Position numbers and translations under genes: made by a program. A stretch of 64,000 bases of DNA from contig NC_134014.1 in the NCBI RefSeq assembly GCF_040712315.1, forward strand, positions 42,831,634 through 42,895,633, in the 5' to 3' direction. Numbering within the stretch: position 1 is the first letter of the stretch; each line of letters starts with the position of its first letter. This DNA is from Castanea sativa (lineage: Eukaryota > Streptophyta > Magnoliopsida > Fagales > Fagaceae). The notes beneath the pieces are model-generated. The model was not told where the DNA came from. It worked only from the letters and a program-made list of their open reading frames with translations, and did not search any database. Positions 44,718 to 56,667 of the stretch are shown in pieces.

Positions 44718-46318
44718 GGGCGTAAATGCGATTTTAGTCCTTACATTTTGGCTCTTTTTCATTTTGGTTCTTACATTTTTATTTTACCACTTTTAGTCCC
44801 TAAACCAATTAACACTTGACATTTAAATTTTTACCATCACCCAACTAACAGAAAAAGCTAACGTGGCTGACGGTATATTAAAATAATAATTGAAAAATCT
44901 ATTTTGACATTAAAAAATGCCACATCAGCATCTAAAATAATTTTAATTAAATAAAAAAATTAAAGACAAAATTACATGAGATCACATGACTGGGGTTTGG
45001 AACTGAAACTCACTGCAATGACTGGGAATCACATGAGCATTTGTGCCATGAGATCTGATAGATTTGAAATCAGCTTCCATCGATGCCTCCAAAGCTTCCA
45101 ACTCACTCTCTTTATGCCGCTCCATCACTTCAGCCTGAGCCGCAATGCCAGCTCCTTCGTCTTCTCCGCACCAAAACCAACACCTCTCCCCACAGCCACC
45201 CCGGCCGACGAAGCCAATGAGTTGGAACCGAGGTTGCTAGGGCCTTGGCATGCCTTAGTCAACGGGCCATTGTGGATCGAAGAGTGGTGGTGGTGAGAGT
45301 GAGAGAACAATGCCTTCTCGTGAGTCACGCGCTTCAACGACGTCTACGAAGAGGGAGAGTTCGACACACCGCCACCACTGAGGTTGCTGGCTTTTCGTTT
45401 CTGTGCTAGGATTGATTGGATCTGGGTTTAGAGAAAGAGATGGTGGGTGTTGGGTTCGATTGGATTTGCTGGGATCTGGCCTTTCTCTTCGGCTTTGATC
45501 GGTGATCGTTGGTGGGTTTGATTAGGTTTGATCGGATCTGGGTTTAGAGAAAGAGATGTTGGTGGGTGATGGGTTCAATTAGGTTTGTTGGTTGGGATTG
45601 CAGGGTTTGTTGTTGTTGGTCTGATCGGTGATCGTTTCTAGACATTTGGGGTTTGGGATTTGCTAGAGATTTGGTTTTGGCGTTTGCTGGGAATTTCGCA
45701 TTTTGAAATTTCTTTTTGTTTTTTAAGTTATTAACTTGTTGTGGTATTCGAAATTTCTTTAATTATGGCTTGGTTTGGGAGTGGATGAGTTGGGTGCTTT
45801 GCTGGGTTTCTATTCTTTGGATGGTTTGGTTTGGGTGTGGTTTCGTGTGGGTTTTCCTGTGTTTGCTCTTGTTCATGCTCTTTGATTTGGTGATGTTCAT
45901 GGTTTTTTTTTTCCTGCAGGTTTGATGTTCATGTTCTTTTATTCTGGGTTTGCTCTTTGATTCTGGGTGTGATGTCGATGCTGGGTTTATTTCTTGATTT
46001 AAGAAAAACATTGAAGAACAAGTTCTTATGTTCTTAGATCTCATGTAATTTTTTGTTTCTAATTTTTTTTATTTGATTAAAATTAATTTAGATGCTGATA
46101 TGGCATTTTTTAATGCCAAAATAGATTTTTTTTAATTATTATTTTAATGTACAGTCAGCCACGTCAGTTTTTTCTGTTAGTTAGGTGACGGTAAGGACTT
46201 AAATATCATACGTTAATTGGTTTAGGGACTAAAAGTGGTAAAATAAAAATGTAAGGACTAAAATGAAAAAAAGTAAAAAATGTAGGGACTAAAAGTGCAT
46301 TTACACCCAAGAATAAAT
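44718..46318. mobile_element. Mutator-like element with long TIRs and a possibly captured core
   Basis: Left arm 44718-44983 (about 266 bp) and right arm 46037-46318 (about 282 bp) are inverted copies: GGGCGTAAATG against GGGTGTAAATG at the ends, the shared inner TTACCACTTTTAGTCCCTAA, and ATTACATGAGATC at the inner edges. Long TIRs without transposase fit non-autonomous MULEs. The flanks AAGAAGA and AAGAATA are a near match but not a clean 9-bp duplication. The 1.05-kb core is GC-richer, Pro/Ala-rich in one frame at its left (to about 45296), and intron-like at right, with GGATCTGGGTTTAGAGAAAG duplicated (about 45430 and 45535). This looks like a captured gene start (Pack-MULE), but I cannot name the gene. 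Confidence 0.7.
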
Positions 46319-46506
46319 TACCACCATTTAGATTATACATGACTAAGGGAGCATGTGTTGTCAATCTCACTGTCACCACGCCATTGGATTCGTAGCCTAA
46401 AAAAAAGCATTAACCATGTAGGATAACATCAATAGTGCCCCCAACAACTTCTCATTGCATTTAATGTGACATGATTTGTTCTCTCTCCCAAAAAGTGGAT
46501 CTAAAC

Positions 46507-47015
46507 CACGGTTGTCAAAATTCCGATTTGGATCTTACAATCTTGCGATTTTACGATTTCAATTGCCCAAAACGATCTAAATCTTTCAAGAATCTTTGTG
46601 ATCATTCAGGATCGTACGATTCTGACGATCCCAAATGACCTTGGTTTCTTGTAATCTTCTTTAACTTGATAGAAGGTTCAGTTGAACCTAAATGAAAAAT
46701 AAAATCCCAATAAACCAAGTTTTTCCACTCTAATGTAAAGAGAGTATCAGTTGGACCCAAATAAAAAATATCCCAATAGTGTCACATTTTGAGGTTTTTG
46801 GCCTCTTTAAATGATGCTTACAAATGGATATAGGGATGTATAGTAATTATGTCAATGAATGTATAATTTATGTGATTATTTAACATACCAATGTGTATTT
46901 TTTGTTTTTTGTTTTCAAATAATGTAGGATCTTACAATCCACAATCCGATCCTACAATTTACGATCCCACCTACTTCCCACGATCCTACGTAGGATCCCG
47001 ATTTTGACAACCTTG
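46507..47015. mobile_element. hAT-type MITE, 509 bp
   Basis: The ends are CACGGTTGTCAAAA and, inverted, CAAGGTTGTCAAAA. The flanks ATCTAAAC (46499-46506) and GTCTAAAC (47016-47023) are an 8-bp duplication with one change, typical of hAT. Subterminal zones repeat GATCCTAC/GTAGGATC motifs, likely transposase-binding sites. Non-coding. Confidence 0.75.
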
Positions 47016-47703
47016 GTCTAAACATTGAACCCCCAATTGTCTCCTCAAGGTCACCAAACAGAATGACAAACATCAAATTAATAAAATAAAAGGCTAGGCT
47101 TTGAGGTTCGATCTAGAATCTGGGGCAGGGAGGGATGTGTAATTTGCAAGTACAAGAGCCACCAAACATGGGAAGGAGGTATGATTTTTCACAACTTAGA
47201 GAATTGTACTTTTATTTTCTAAAATCCCAAACTTACTTTATCATTGGGGTGTTACTAATGAACCCCACAAAGACAAACCAATTTTACATGATTATATTAG
47301 TAGCAGACAATATGTCTTGACTTCTACTGTTTTTCCAACTTAAAGAATCTCACCTCCCACAATTGGCATTGTTTGTAAGAAGCGATGAATCGCCTAAAAA
47401 AGATGTCAGCTCAGCCTAACAATTGTGTGGAACCCCAGATTGAGCCTCTGTCTCAAGTATAACAGTGTCATTGTTAAAATGGGGGTAACGAGCATACTCA
47501 ATCGTAGGTGAGGTAAAAGGTACACCAATTTAATCAAACCTCACCAAGAGAAGCCCCATCAGACATCATGGCATAAGAAAATATTACTAAAGGATTAACA
47601 TAAAAACTAATTACAGTGAAAGTCAATTACATATAACCAAATTCTTGCCGATTAAAAATAAAAGTATCGACGCATAATGTAGGTTATATGCTAGCTATAA
47701 CCA

Positions 47704-47750
<47 letters not shown>

Positions 47751-47829
47751 TAATTTTGGAAAGTGTCTCTTTCCAAGTTTGACTTTAGGTTAGAGAATGG
47801 CCACGTGTAATTTTTTTTTTCTATACTAC
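47016..47829. other. Gene-free intergenic DNA with (CT)n
   Basis: No gene; a (CT)n run of about 19 units lies at 47707-47745. Confidence 0.55.
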
Positions 47830-48500
47830 TAGTGGGGATAAGAGAACCGAGTGGGGGTATTGGGTCGTGGGCCATGCCCAAGGATGCCAAGGAACTTGAG
47901 GACGATCAAGCAGTAAGAAGGGCAAGTGGGTTAGTGGGTTGAGGACAAGGACCGATAACAACGAACAAGTGATGTCTCCCAAGGAGCCACACTTCCTCGA
48001 AAAACATTGTGAGGGTCTGGAGCCCGACCACCTAGTGAATACCATGCAAGAGGCAACCATGCTTGAGAGGATAAGCTTCAAAGAGAGAAGTCAACAATGA
48101 ACTAAGAAATATCTGCAACGAAGACTGCTACCACCACATTGAATACTCTACACCTAACCAACTGGCCGCATTTATGTGGAAGTAATGTCTGAACAGTGAT
48201 ATTCAGTCTTATAGCTACACACAAAGGCTTCCTGAAGGTTCTAATGGGACAAATATCCAAGAGATCACCTATTTGATCAACAAGTAGAGGGCTGGGATGG
48301 AAGTAAGGAGAAAGAGTATGTAAGGGGATGGATTCCTTGACAGAAGGGGGATCGAATCTTGTAAAAAAAAGAAAGAACTCTATGTACTAGGAAAAAAGTT
48401 GGAAGATATATATATATAAGAATATACCTTCCTCGGATTCGACCGAGCAATACTTTTCTCTTCAAGTTTTACTTCTCCATCATTCTAACACTAATCTGAT
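47830..48500 (+). mobile_element. Diverged LTR fragment (copy 4 of the solo-LTR family)
   Basis: It aligns with copies 1-3 through AGTGGGGATAAGAG at the start, AAGAAATATCTGC, CTGGCCGCATTTATG, GAACAGTGATATTCAG, GGGACAAATATCCAAGAG and TCCTCGGATTCGACCGAG. The 3' third is not recognisable and no target duplication was found. It is clearly older than the copies at 9560 and 14146. Confidence 0.7.
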
Positions 48501-48752
48501 TTACTGTGGCACATACTTGATCCATTTCTAAGGCTTAAATCATAGAATTAGACATGTAAAATTAGTAATTTAAAAATTCATAATTTTTAGCTAAATTAAA
48601 AATAAAATAAAAAACAATTTTTTCTCCCACCTTCACATTTCTCTCTCACCTTAGTTGTCAAATACTAATACAACTCCTTGTTTTTGAAAAAAAAAAACTG
48701 GTTTTTTTTTTCCACAAAGGTACTTTTTTTTCACAAAGGTTTTTTTTTTTTT
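48501..48752. other. Flank with a direct repeat
   Basis: The segment at about 48633-48683 (TTCACATTTCTCTCTCACC, CAAATACTAATACAACT) recurs in the same direction at about 50836-50884, on the other side of the TIR element. Confidence 0.5.
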
Positions 48753-49822
48753 GGTATATTACAAAATTAGTCCATATCTTTTACATTATTTGTCAATTTA
48801 GTCTCTAACCTTTCAACTATATCAATTTGGCCCATAACCTTTTCATTTGGTCCTTACCATTATCTTTTAGATGAAAAAATATGATGTGTAATAAAAAGTG
48901 ATTTTTCATGCCACATCACTGCCAACTGTACTGCCACATCTTTCTTTTTTTTTTTAAAACCCTATTTTTGCAACTTGGAATTTTCAGTTGCTTTAGCATT
49001 GACCATGAATAGATTGTCTCAGTCCCACTATGAGGAGGATTTCTCATTCCACTCCATCAGCAACAAGGAAAATCCAGAAGATGCACAAGTTATTGGTCAT
49101 TGCATCCTCCAAGCATTACTCAAATAATTAAATTGGATTTGTTCAAATTCTACAAAAAGAAATCGATGCACCATATATTTGGAAGAGCATAAATATATCA
49201 AGACTATGCAATGTCTTCCCAGCTTTCTTCTTTGCTTCTGATGACTGGTATATCACAGAAAGCAAACCCAAATGGTCTTTCAGAAAGCAATGTCAAAGCA
49301 CTATATGGCTTAAATTATGCAAAGAGTAAGCATCCAAAAAGAACAATTTTCAACCTTTTGGCCTATAAGACTCAGAAAAATCAATCTCCATCCTTAAGGC
49401 CCAAAAAATAAATTCACACCCAGATTTTCAGCCACCACCGGAGCAAATTCCAATCTCAAAATACCTCTAAAAGAATTCCTCTCTCTTTCATTATGACCAA
49501 GAGAAAGAACTTATCTGCTATGAAGCACGGGTGTGGCGTTTGGGCCGCCGCACCCGCGTCGGACGCGGCGACGCCGCTACCTGCGTGTCCGTGCCGCGTC
49601 CGACAATAAAAAACCATTTTTTTGGCGCAATTCGCGCCGATACTGCGCCAATTCGGGCCGACGCGCGCGAAATCGGGCCGATTCGCGCCGATTCGGCCCG
49701 AATCGGTCCGTATCGGGTGAAATCGGCCGATACCGGCCGAAATATGCCGATATCGGCCGATACCGGCAGAAATTCAAAAAAAAAAAAAAAAAACAACAAC
49801 AACAACAGGTGCTTATGGCTGG

Positions 49823-49869
<47 letters not shown>

Positions 49870-50798
49870 TGCAAACACACCGTTTGGAAAAAAACCAAGA
49901 CCCAACCCTCTCCCTCTTCATTTTTCTTGAGCCTCTCTCCCACTCTCTACCTTCACTCTTCAGCTAGGCTCTCTCCTATTCTCTGTATTCTAGTTATTAT
50001 TTACCATTGTTCTTAAATTTGGTATATATTTATATAATGTGAAAAATGTATGTTTAGCAATATATTAAAAATATAAATAAAAATAATTTTAATAATTTTT
50101 TAATCGCCGCACCCCGCCACACCCGCACCCTACTTTTTCAAAAATTGCCGAGTCCCGCACCCGCTCCCGCACCCGCACCCGAATCCCGAAACGCACCCAT
50201 ACTTCCTAGCTTATCTACTACCTTTTGTAGAGATCCTAGCTATTACTTCTGAGTTTGGTACTTAAAAAAGGGTCCACAGTCCCCACCATTCATAAAATAT
50301 TATCACCTTTGATTCAGAAAGACAGTTAAGTGTTTCTCAATATTTTCACCTTCGATTCAATTAAGATTTTCTTTATTCAAAGCTGCCGGAAGAGAGAACG
50401 CACCGCCATCCTCATTGTTTACAACTTCAGATATTCAGGTTTATGAGCATGAGGATAAGGGAGAAGAGATGAGGAGATGTGTGATAACGAGAGAGAGAGC
50501 GAGAGATTTTTCGGAATTTTACAAATATTAGAAAGTTTTGGGAAAGGTAATCTGACTCAATACAAAATTTGAGTTTTTTTATAAAATTTATGTGGCGGTA
50601 CAGTTGGCAATTTATGGCATAGAAAATTATTTTTTATTATTTTGTTTGACACGTCAAATTTTTCCATCCACAAAATAATAGCAATGATCAAATTGATATG
50701 GTATTGAAAAGGTTATGGACCAAATTAACACAATTGAAAGGTTAGAAACCAAATTAACAAATGGTGTAAAAGATAGAGACTAACTTTGTAATTTACCC
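48753..50798. mobile_element. Long-TIR Mutator-like element
   Basis: Left arm 48753-48939 and right arm 50590-50798 are inverted, diverged copies: GGTATATTACAAAATTAG against GGGTAAATTACAAAGTTAG at the ends, and GCCAACTGTAC(T/C)GCCACAT at the inner edges. Both flanks are T-runs, so the target duplication cannot be read. The core contains a GC-rich nested element (49521-50209) and otherwise unrecognised sequence with no transposase. Confidence 0.65.
49521..50209. mobile_element. GC-rich nested element with CGGCCGA-type degenerate repeats
   Basis: TTATCTGCTA (49511-49520) and TTATCTACTA (50211-50220) form a 10-bp duplication with one change, so the insertion is probably Mutator-like. The ends are weak inverted repeats (GAAGCACGGGTGTGG; inverted right end GGAAGTATGGGTGCG). 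Bases 49621-49770 are a degenerate array of ATCGGCC/GGCCGAT palindromes. Poly-A runs at 49777-49793 and 49822-49867 follow. The right end is rich in CACCCGC. Lysine-rich frames across the A-runs are not genes. Confidence 0.6.
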
Positions 50799-52060
50799 TT
50801 TTTTTTTTAATCACTAAATTGTTTTTTTCCTATCTTCACATTTCTCTCTCATATTAGTAGTCAAATACTAATACAACTTTTTGTTAAAATAAAAAATAAA
50901 ATGAAACTGTTATGAGTTAAACATGTAAACCCAAAAAATAAAAAATAAAAATAAAAAGTCTCATTGCACATGCAAAGCACGTGCAATGAGGTTAGTTTTA
51001 ATAACTAATTTCGCTTAAGTAGACACTTATACGAGAACACTAAAAGAACTAGATGGAGGGACTAGTAATGCTCATTTAATAGAACAAATTAAAAAAAAAG
51101 AAGAAGCAAATTAAGCGCTTGTTTGAAATATCAACTCTTAACATGCCAACTTTAGGGTTAAAAAATTTGTAACTCAATTGACACATTTTATACTTCAAAC
51201 AAAGACATAATGGGATCAAATCAACTCTCTTCTACTTATCAAATTATTTTATAATAATAATAATAATCATGCGAATTTTAGGGAGCAATGTATTTTGGCC
51301 AACTTAAAAATTACATAAAAAAGAAAAAGAAAGGGGGAGCAAATATTATTTTATTTTATTTTATTTTATAGAAACTAGGAGCAAAATGAATTAATATATA
51401 TATATATGAATTCAGTCCTATATGTTTATGCATATCCAAAAGGCGGCTGTTGGGCCCAACCTCTATCTAGGCTCACAATCTATTTATATTGTGCGCTTCG
51501 GATTTCCTACTATGGGTGATTCTATGCCCGGCACCCCAAGTGTTCTTATTTTCTCTACACTCAGAAATGCTCCCCCCTTTCCTCTCAGAATGATCACCCT
51601 CTTTTCTTAGTATTTTCTCTCAAATTGCCAACCCTTCTCTCAAATTCTCATCTCTTATTTATAGCCCAAGGCTAGTGAAAGAGTTACGATTATTTTCGTG
51701 GTGAGTGAGAAGAGAGGTTCAATGTTGTTACTCTTAAGTGGGTGTTTAATTGGGAGTGGGAGGCGGTGATAGTGGCATTGGAACTGGTTCCACCGTTAGA
51801 GGGACTCCCCGACAGCGATACTCCCTAGGTGATGCTGTGCATTCCAGGGCTCACCTGCCTGGGAAAACGCATTCCCCGACTAGGTAGGATCTCACCTTCG
51901 CCACTCATGTTATAAACGTTTTTATCTCTTGGTCTCGGGCTTTTGATGGGCGTCAAAGCTTGCCTGGGCTGAGTTTGAGGGCCTAACAAGTGCAAGGTCT
52001 TACATGTGGCACCATTACGATAGGTGTTTATGAACAATGGGCTTGAGGGAGAGTAACACC
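50799..52060. other. Gene-free DNA before the LINE, partly LTR-like
   Basis: To about 51410 it is AT-rich. From about 51420 to 52030 it is GC-richer, with TGTTGGGCCCAACC and CCTGGGAAAACGC segments resembling an LTR or LINE leader, but I found neither a partner copy nor clear ends. Confidence 0.4.
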
Positions 52061-52114
52061 CCGTACAATGTTAAAAAAGAAAAAGAAGAATATATGAATT
52101 TTAGGGAAAAAAAA

Positions 52115-53912
52115 ATGGAAGGTGCTCAACCAAAAAGAAATGAGCAAAGCCGAGAACTCCTCCCTGCTCTGTCGTCGGAAGAAGCTGATCACCTCATCAG
52201 AAGCACCAAAAAACAAAAATCAAACGATGCCAACTTCTGCCCAAGCGTCCCATCAAATCATATAGGGACTCCCTCACCAAACTTTCTCCTAAATGGGAGA
52301 ACCACATGATGCAGAACATGCACATACACGACGACGATGCCAGTTTTGACCTCGACGAAGACCCTGATGACCCCTACCCTATAATCCTCCTCTCCAACAA
52401 AGAAAAGCAACACATAAGAGCTCCTTGGCGCTCTGCACTGATTGCTAAAGCCTTTGGAAAATCCTTAGGTTTTAAATATCTTAACCATAAGATACATGCC
52501 ATATGGAAACCTCAAGGAAACCTACAATGCATCGACCTCGGATTGGACTATTTTCTCAACAGGTTCAAACTCAAAGAAGACTACCGGAAGGTCATCAATG
52601 ATGGACCCTGGTTCATAGGATAGCAGTTCCTCTCAGTTCGACAATGGTCACCAGGGTTTCAGCCCTTCGAACAAAAATCCTACTATGGCGGTCTAGGCTA
52701 AACTACCCAAGCTCCTAATAAAACTTTATGACAGCTCCATCCTCCATAGAATAGGAAACCAACTTGGCCACCTCCTACAAATTGACACTCGTACCATCGA
52801 TAACGTCCAAGGTCGATATGCTCGGCTCTACATCCAAATAGATTTAGACTCTCCTCTCATTTCCGAGGTGCGCATTGGCTCTTTCCTCCAGCACATCCAA
52901 TATGAAGGAATCTTTGCAATTTGTTTTGAGTGCAGATGTGTTGGCCACAGAGCTCCATCTTGCCCTTCAATATTACGACCGCCTCTATCGCCCTCTGCTC
53001 CCCATCCACCATCACCCCAAAATCCCAACGACGACCCCTCTCTAGTTAGCAACAAGCCCAAACAATATGGTAATTGGATGTTGGTTCAAAACCGCAAAAC
53101 TCGTAAACAACACCAATCGCACCGCGCCAACCATTCTATATCTAAGCCTCACTGACGTTTGTCCCCCACACATCCCAATGCTATTCACCCATGTACCTTG
53201 CCTACGCGCCTAAATGCACATGAGCATGCAACAGAGCCTTTGGATCCTCTCACTAACTCCCATGCACACCACGACGTCTCCATGCACAAGAGCCAACGGG
53301 CTTTGACCTCCCATGTCGCCCATGCACAAAAGCCAAAGGACGTTGCTCCCATCAAATCACTATCCCTCCCATTTCAAAAAAAACTTCCTAAAACCTGCTA
53401 TGACCCACTCCTCCTTAAACATTACCTACCCCAAGGTCTCTGCCCTTCCCTTTCTTAACAACCCTCCCATAGACCTTATGGCCACCAACAGCCAACCTAA
53501 AGACACCAGTCCCAATATCTCTCATGAGACCATTTTCCCTCCTCGTGATTTCGTTGGTACCCATAGCGAAACAGCCACCCCACCTCTCCCTCCAAACCTT
53601 GGACTGCCCCACTATAATCCCCCCGATGGAACCATCTCAAACCCTTCCCCCACCCACTCCTCAGAATCTGTTCGACCCACACACCTAGAATCACTAGGCC
53701 ATCCTTTCTTGCGGCCATCTTCACCTAATAGGGAACCACCTTCTCTAGTGGATCCAAAGCTGCCCGAACCATTTTTGGATGCACATAAAGGAGGAGCTCC
53801 ACCATGCGCTCCGAACCCAAATCCATCTTCTACCTCCAAACACCCCAACTGGCAGAGTAATCATTCTTCTTTCTCCAGACTTAGCATTCGTATCCCCACA
53901 AATCACCCTTAA
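52115..53912 (+). pseudogene. LINE ORF1 (DUF4283 and CCHC zinc knuckle), broken
   Basis: It starts MEGAQPKRNEQSRELL at 52115. After a frameshift near 52240 the frame continues with RAPWRSALIAKAFGKSLGF and INDGPWFIG, the DUF4283 domain typical of plant LINE ORF1. Stops occur at 52621 and 52699. The zinc knuckle CFECRCVGHRAPSC (C-x2-C-x4-H-x4-C) is at about 52923. A long Pro/Ser/His-rich tail follows to about 53912 with more frame changes. The protein would bind element RNA. Confidence 0.75.
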
Positions 53913-54267
53913 ACCCTCTATTCTAGTAAGATGGTCCATGCCCCACCTCACTCTCAGAGACATAGCCCCATGCCTACATCTCCCCACTCCCCAGACCCAA
54001 ACTTCCACAAGAAACATTGCAGAAGCCCAAGGTATCTTGCTGGCCATCCTATCACTGGAGAGCTCCCTCATCCTCTTCCCCTTCACGGGGAGACAAGAAA
54101 TGGCAGCGATCATTTCCATCAGCGATCAAATCCAATGCTTCAAACTCACTGTCCTATCCTCGGTGAGCAATCAGATGCACTAGGCAACACACAGACTCAC
54201 TCTCAATCCGCAACACCAAAGCCTTGTGACTTCGCCAGCTACGGAATGAAGACCTGGCCAGACTCCC

Positions 54268-55020
54268 ATGGCCAACTCCTTTAACCTCTTTACCATAAAG
54301 ATCCTAGTCTTGAACTGCAAGGGTGCAGGGAACCAGAACTTCAAACGCACCTTTGTTGACCTCACCCAAGCTCATCATCCTGACATTGCTGTTGTTATGG
54401 AAACTCGCATCTCAGGCCAACGAGTGGAAGAAGTTAGTGCCTTGTTGGGTTTTGATAATGTCTGCTACTTCGACGCCACCGGATTCCAAGATGGCATTTG
54501 GGTTCTCTGGATTGACAATAACATATCCCTTAATGTCCTTTCCGTGAATGAGCAGGTTATCAATACTTTTGTCCAGGTATGTCCTGCTAATCCCTCTAAC
54601 CCATGGCTTTTCATCACCATATATGCTAGCCCAGACTTAAGTAAGTGCCTTTCTCTTTGGACTGAGCTTGAAGCTTTCAACCCTTATCCTCACCATCCCT
54701 GGCTCCTAGCCGGGGACTTCAATAAGATTGTAGCTCATCATGAAAACCTCAGCTGCACCCCTCCAAACCAAAGGCGCATCTCACTTTTTAGCAATTTTAT
54801 AAACTCTTGTAATTTGTTAGACCTCGGTTTTAATGGCCCGAAATTTACCTAGACCAAAAAAAGGGACAACAAACTTGTCATGAAACGATTAGATAGAGCC
54901 CTTTCCAACCTTCAATGGAAACTTCTCTTCAAGGAATCAAATATTCTTCATTTCCCCATAACGTCATCGAACCACCATCCTATCCTCATCAACACTCACC
55001 CTCCCCCATTCACTTATGGT
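54268..55020 (+). pseudogene. LINE ORF2, endonuclease domain (broken)
   Basis: It opens KILVLNCKGAGNQNFKRTF, the start of the apurinic-like endonuclease (EEP family), with the catalytic Glu in VVMETRIS. LLAGDFNKI and SNHHPIL follow, the latter replacing the usual SDH-P motif. A stop at 54850 falls where relatives have Trp (KFTWT), and another lies at 55021. It would nick target DNA to prime reverse transcription. Confidence 0.8.
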
Positions 55021-55021
55021 T

Positions 55022-56640
55022 AGCGCCCTTTTCGCCTCGAAACTATTTGGTTCATTGACCCTTCCTTCCTGAGCCTTGTCAAAACCTCTTGGCAGTGGCA
55101 CTCCAATGACATCTCTTATGCTCTACTTGACTTCACGGAGCAGGTCAAAGCTAGGAACCACAACTCCTTTGGTAACATCTTCCATAAGAAAAAAAGACTC
55201 CTTGCCTACCTTAATGGTATACAAAAGGCATTGTGTCACGGTTTGAGCCACTCCCTCCAAAACCTCAAGAAGAATCTCCTCAGCGACTTTCATAACATCC
55301 GTCGACTAGAGGAGGAATTTTGGGCCCTTAAATCCAGAGTTGACTAGACCTTACTTGGTGACAAAAACATGAACTTCTTCCATCTATCCACCATTTTTCG
55401 CCGTCATTGCAATAAAATTTGGTGCTTGAAAAACTCAGTCGAGGACTGGACTTACGACCCCTCAAATATCAAAGCCATGATACATACCCACTTCACCAAG
55501 CTTTAAACCATGGAAGTTGTTGCTGAACCCATATCTCTCTCTGCCCCCCAGAACCTCTTTCCCATTCCTCCCCACATTCTTGACTCTATTTCAAGTGACA
55601 TCATAGCTGACGAAATAAAGAATGCAATTTTCTCCTTCAAACCCCCCCAATGGCTTTCATCCCATCTTCTTCCAAAAGGTTTTGGACGCCGTGGGGCACT
55701 CCATCTGCTCTCGCATCATTGATATTTTTCTCTAAAAAAATTCCCGAAGACTGGAACTCTACCCTCATTTGCCTCGTCCCAAAAGTTGCCAAGCCCGAGT
55801 ATGTCCATCAATTTCGCCCTATAGGTTTATGCGACACCCTTTACAAAGTTGTATCCAAGGTCCTTGTTCATAGAATCAAACCGCACCTAAATGACATCAT
55901 TCATCCTCTCCAAGCCAGCTTCATTCCGAGTAGAAAAGCGAGCGACAACGTCCTCCTCGCATAGGAGATCATCCACTCCATAACCATCTCTAAGAGCAGA
56001 AATGGCCTCATGGCTCTTAAAATAGACCTTGAAAAGGCCTTTGATAGGTTAGAGTGGGATTTTATCCACCACGTCTTGAGATTTTTCCACTTCCCCCTTG
56101 CTTGGATTGACATTATTATGTCCTGCATCACCACCTCAAGTCTTTCCATCTTGGTCAATGGAAAGCGCTTCCAATATTTCAGCCCTTCTAGAAGTATTAG
56201 GTAAGGCGACCCTCTCTCCCCCTACATCTTCTTATTATGCATTGAGTATCTCACGCACCTCATTCAGCATGAAGTCAACCTTAATAACTGGAAGGGAATC
56301 AAAACATCCAGGGATGGCCCTACCTTCACACACCTTTTCTTTGCAGATGATCTCATCCTTTTCACTAAGGCCTCAAAGAAAAATTGCACCACCATTAAAA
56401 ACACCCTTGAAAAGTTCTGCTCCATCTCTGGTAAGAAAATCAACTACTCCAAGTCCAAATTTTTTTTTCTTCCCATACACCCCGCCCCATAGGATCACGC
56501 AGGTTGAAAGTGAACTTTGTATCAGCTCTTGCAAAGATTTCAGCAAGTACCTTGGTGCCCTTATCTTCACAGACCAACGCAGCAACAGGGCCTACAACTT
56601 TCTCATTGATAAGCTTCACTCTAGTTTAGCCAATTAGAAA
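55022..56640 (+). pseudogene. LINE ORF2, reverse transcriptase domain (broken)
   Basis: RT motifs appear in order: FRPIGLCDTLYKVVSKVL at about 55813, QASFIPSRKASDNVLLA at about 55911, ALKIDLEKAFDRLEWDF at about 56010, GDPLSPYIFLLCIEYL at about 56208, and the catalytic FADDLILF at 56340. Stops break the frame at about 55346, 55504, 55962 and 56202, with a frameshift near 55650 and others after 56450. Confidence 0.82.
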
Positions 56641-56667
56641 GCAAACTCACTCTCTCTTGCTGGCCGC

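Noticed and set aside
49531..50016. Lysine-rich and phenylalanine-rich frames across poly-A runs
   Set aside because: They read through A homopolymers and a degenerate GC array; no gene.
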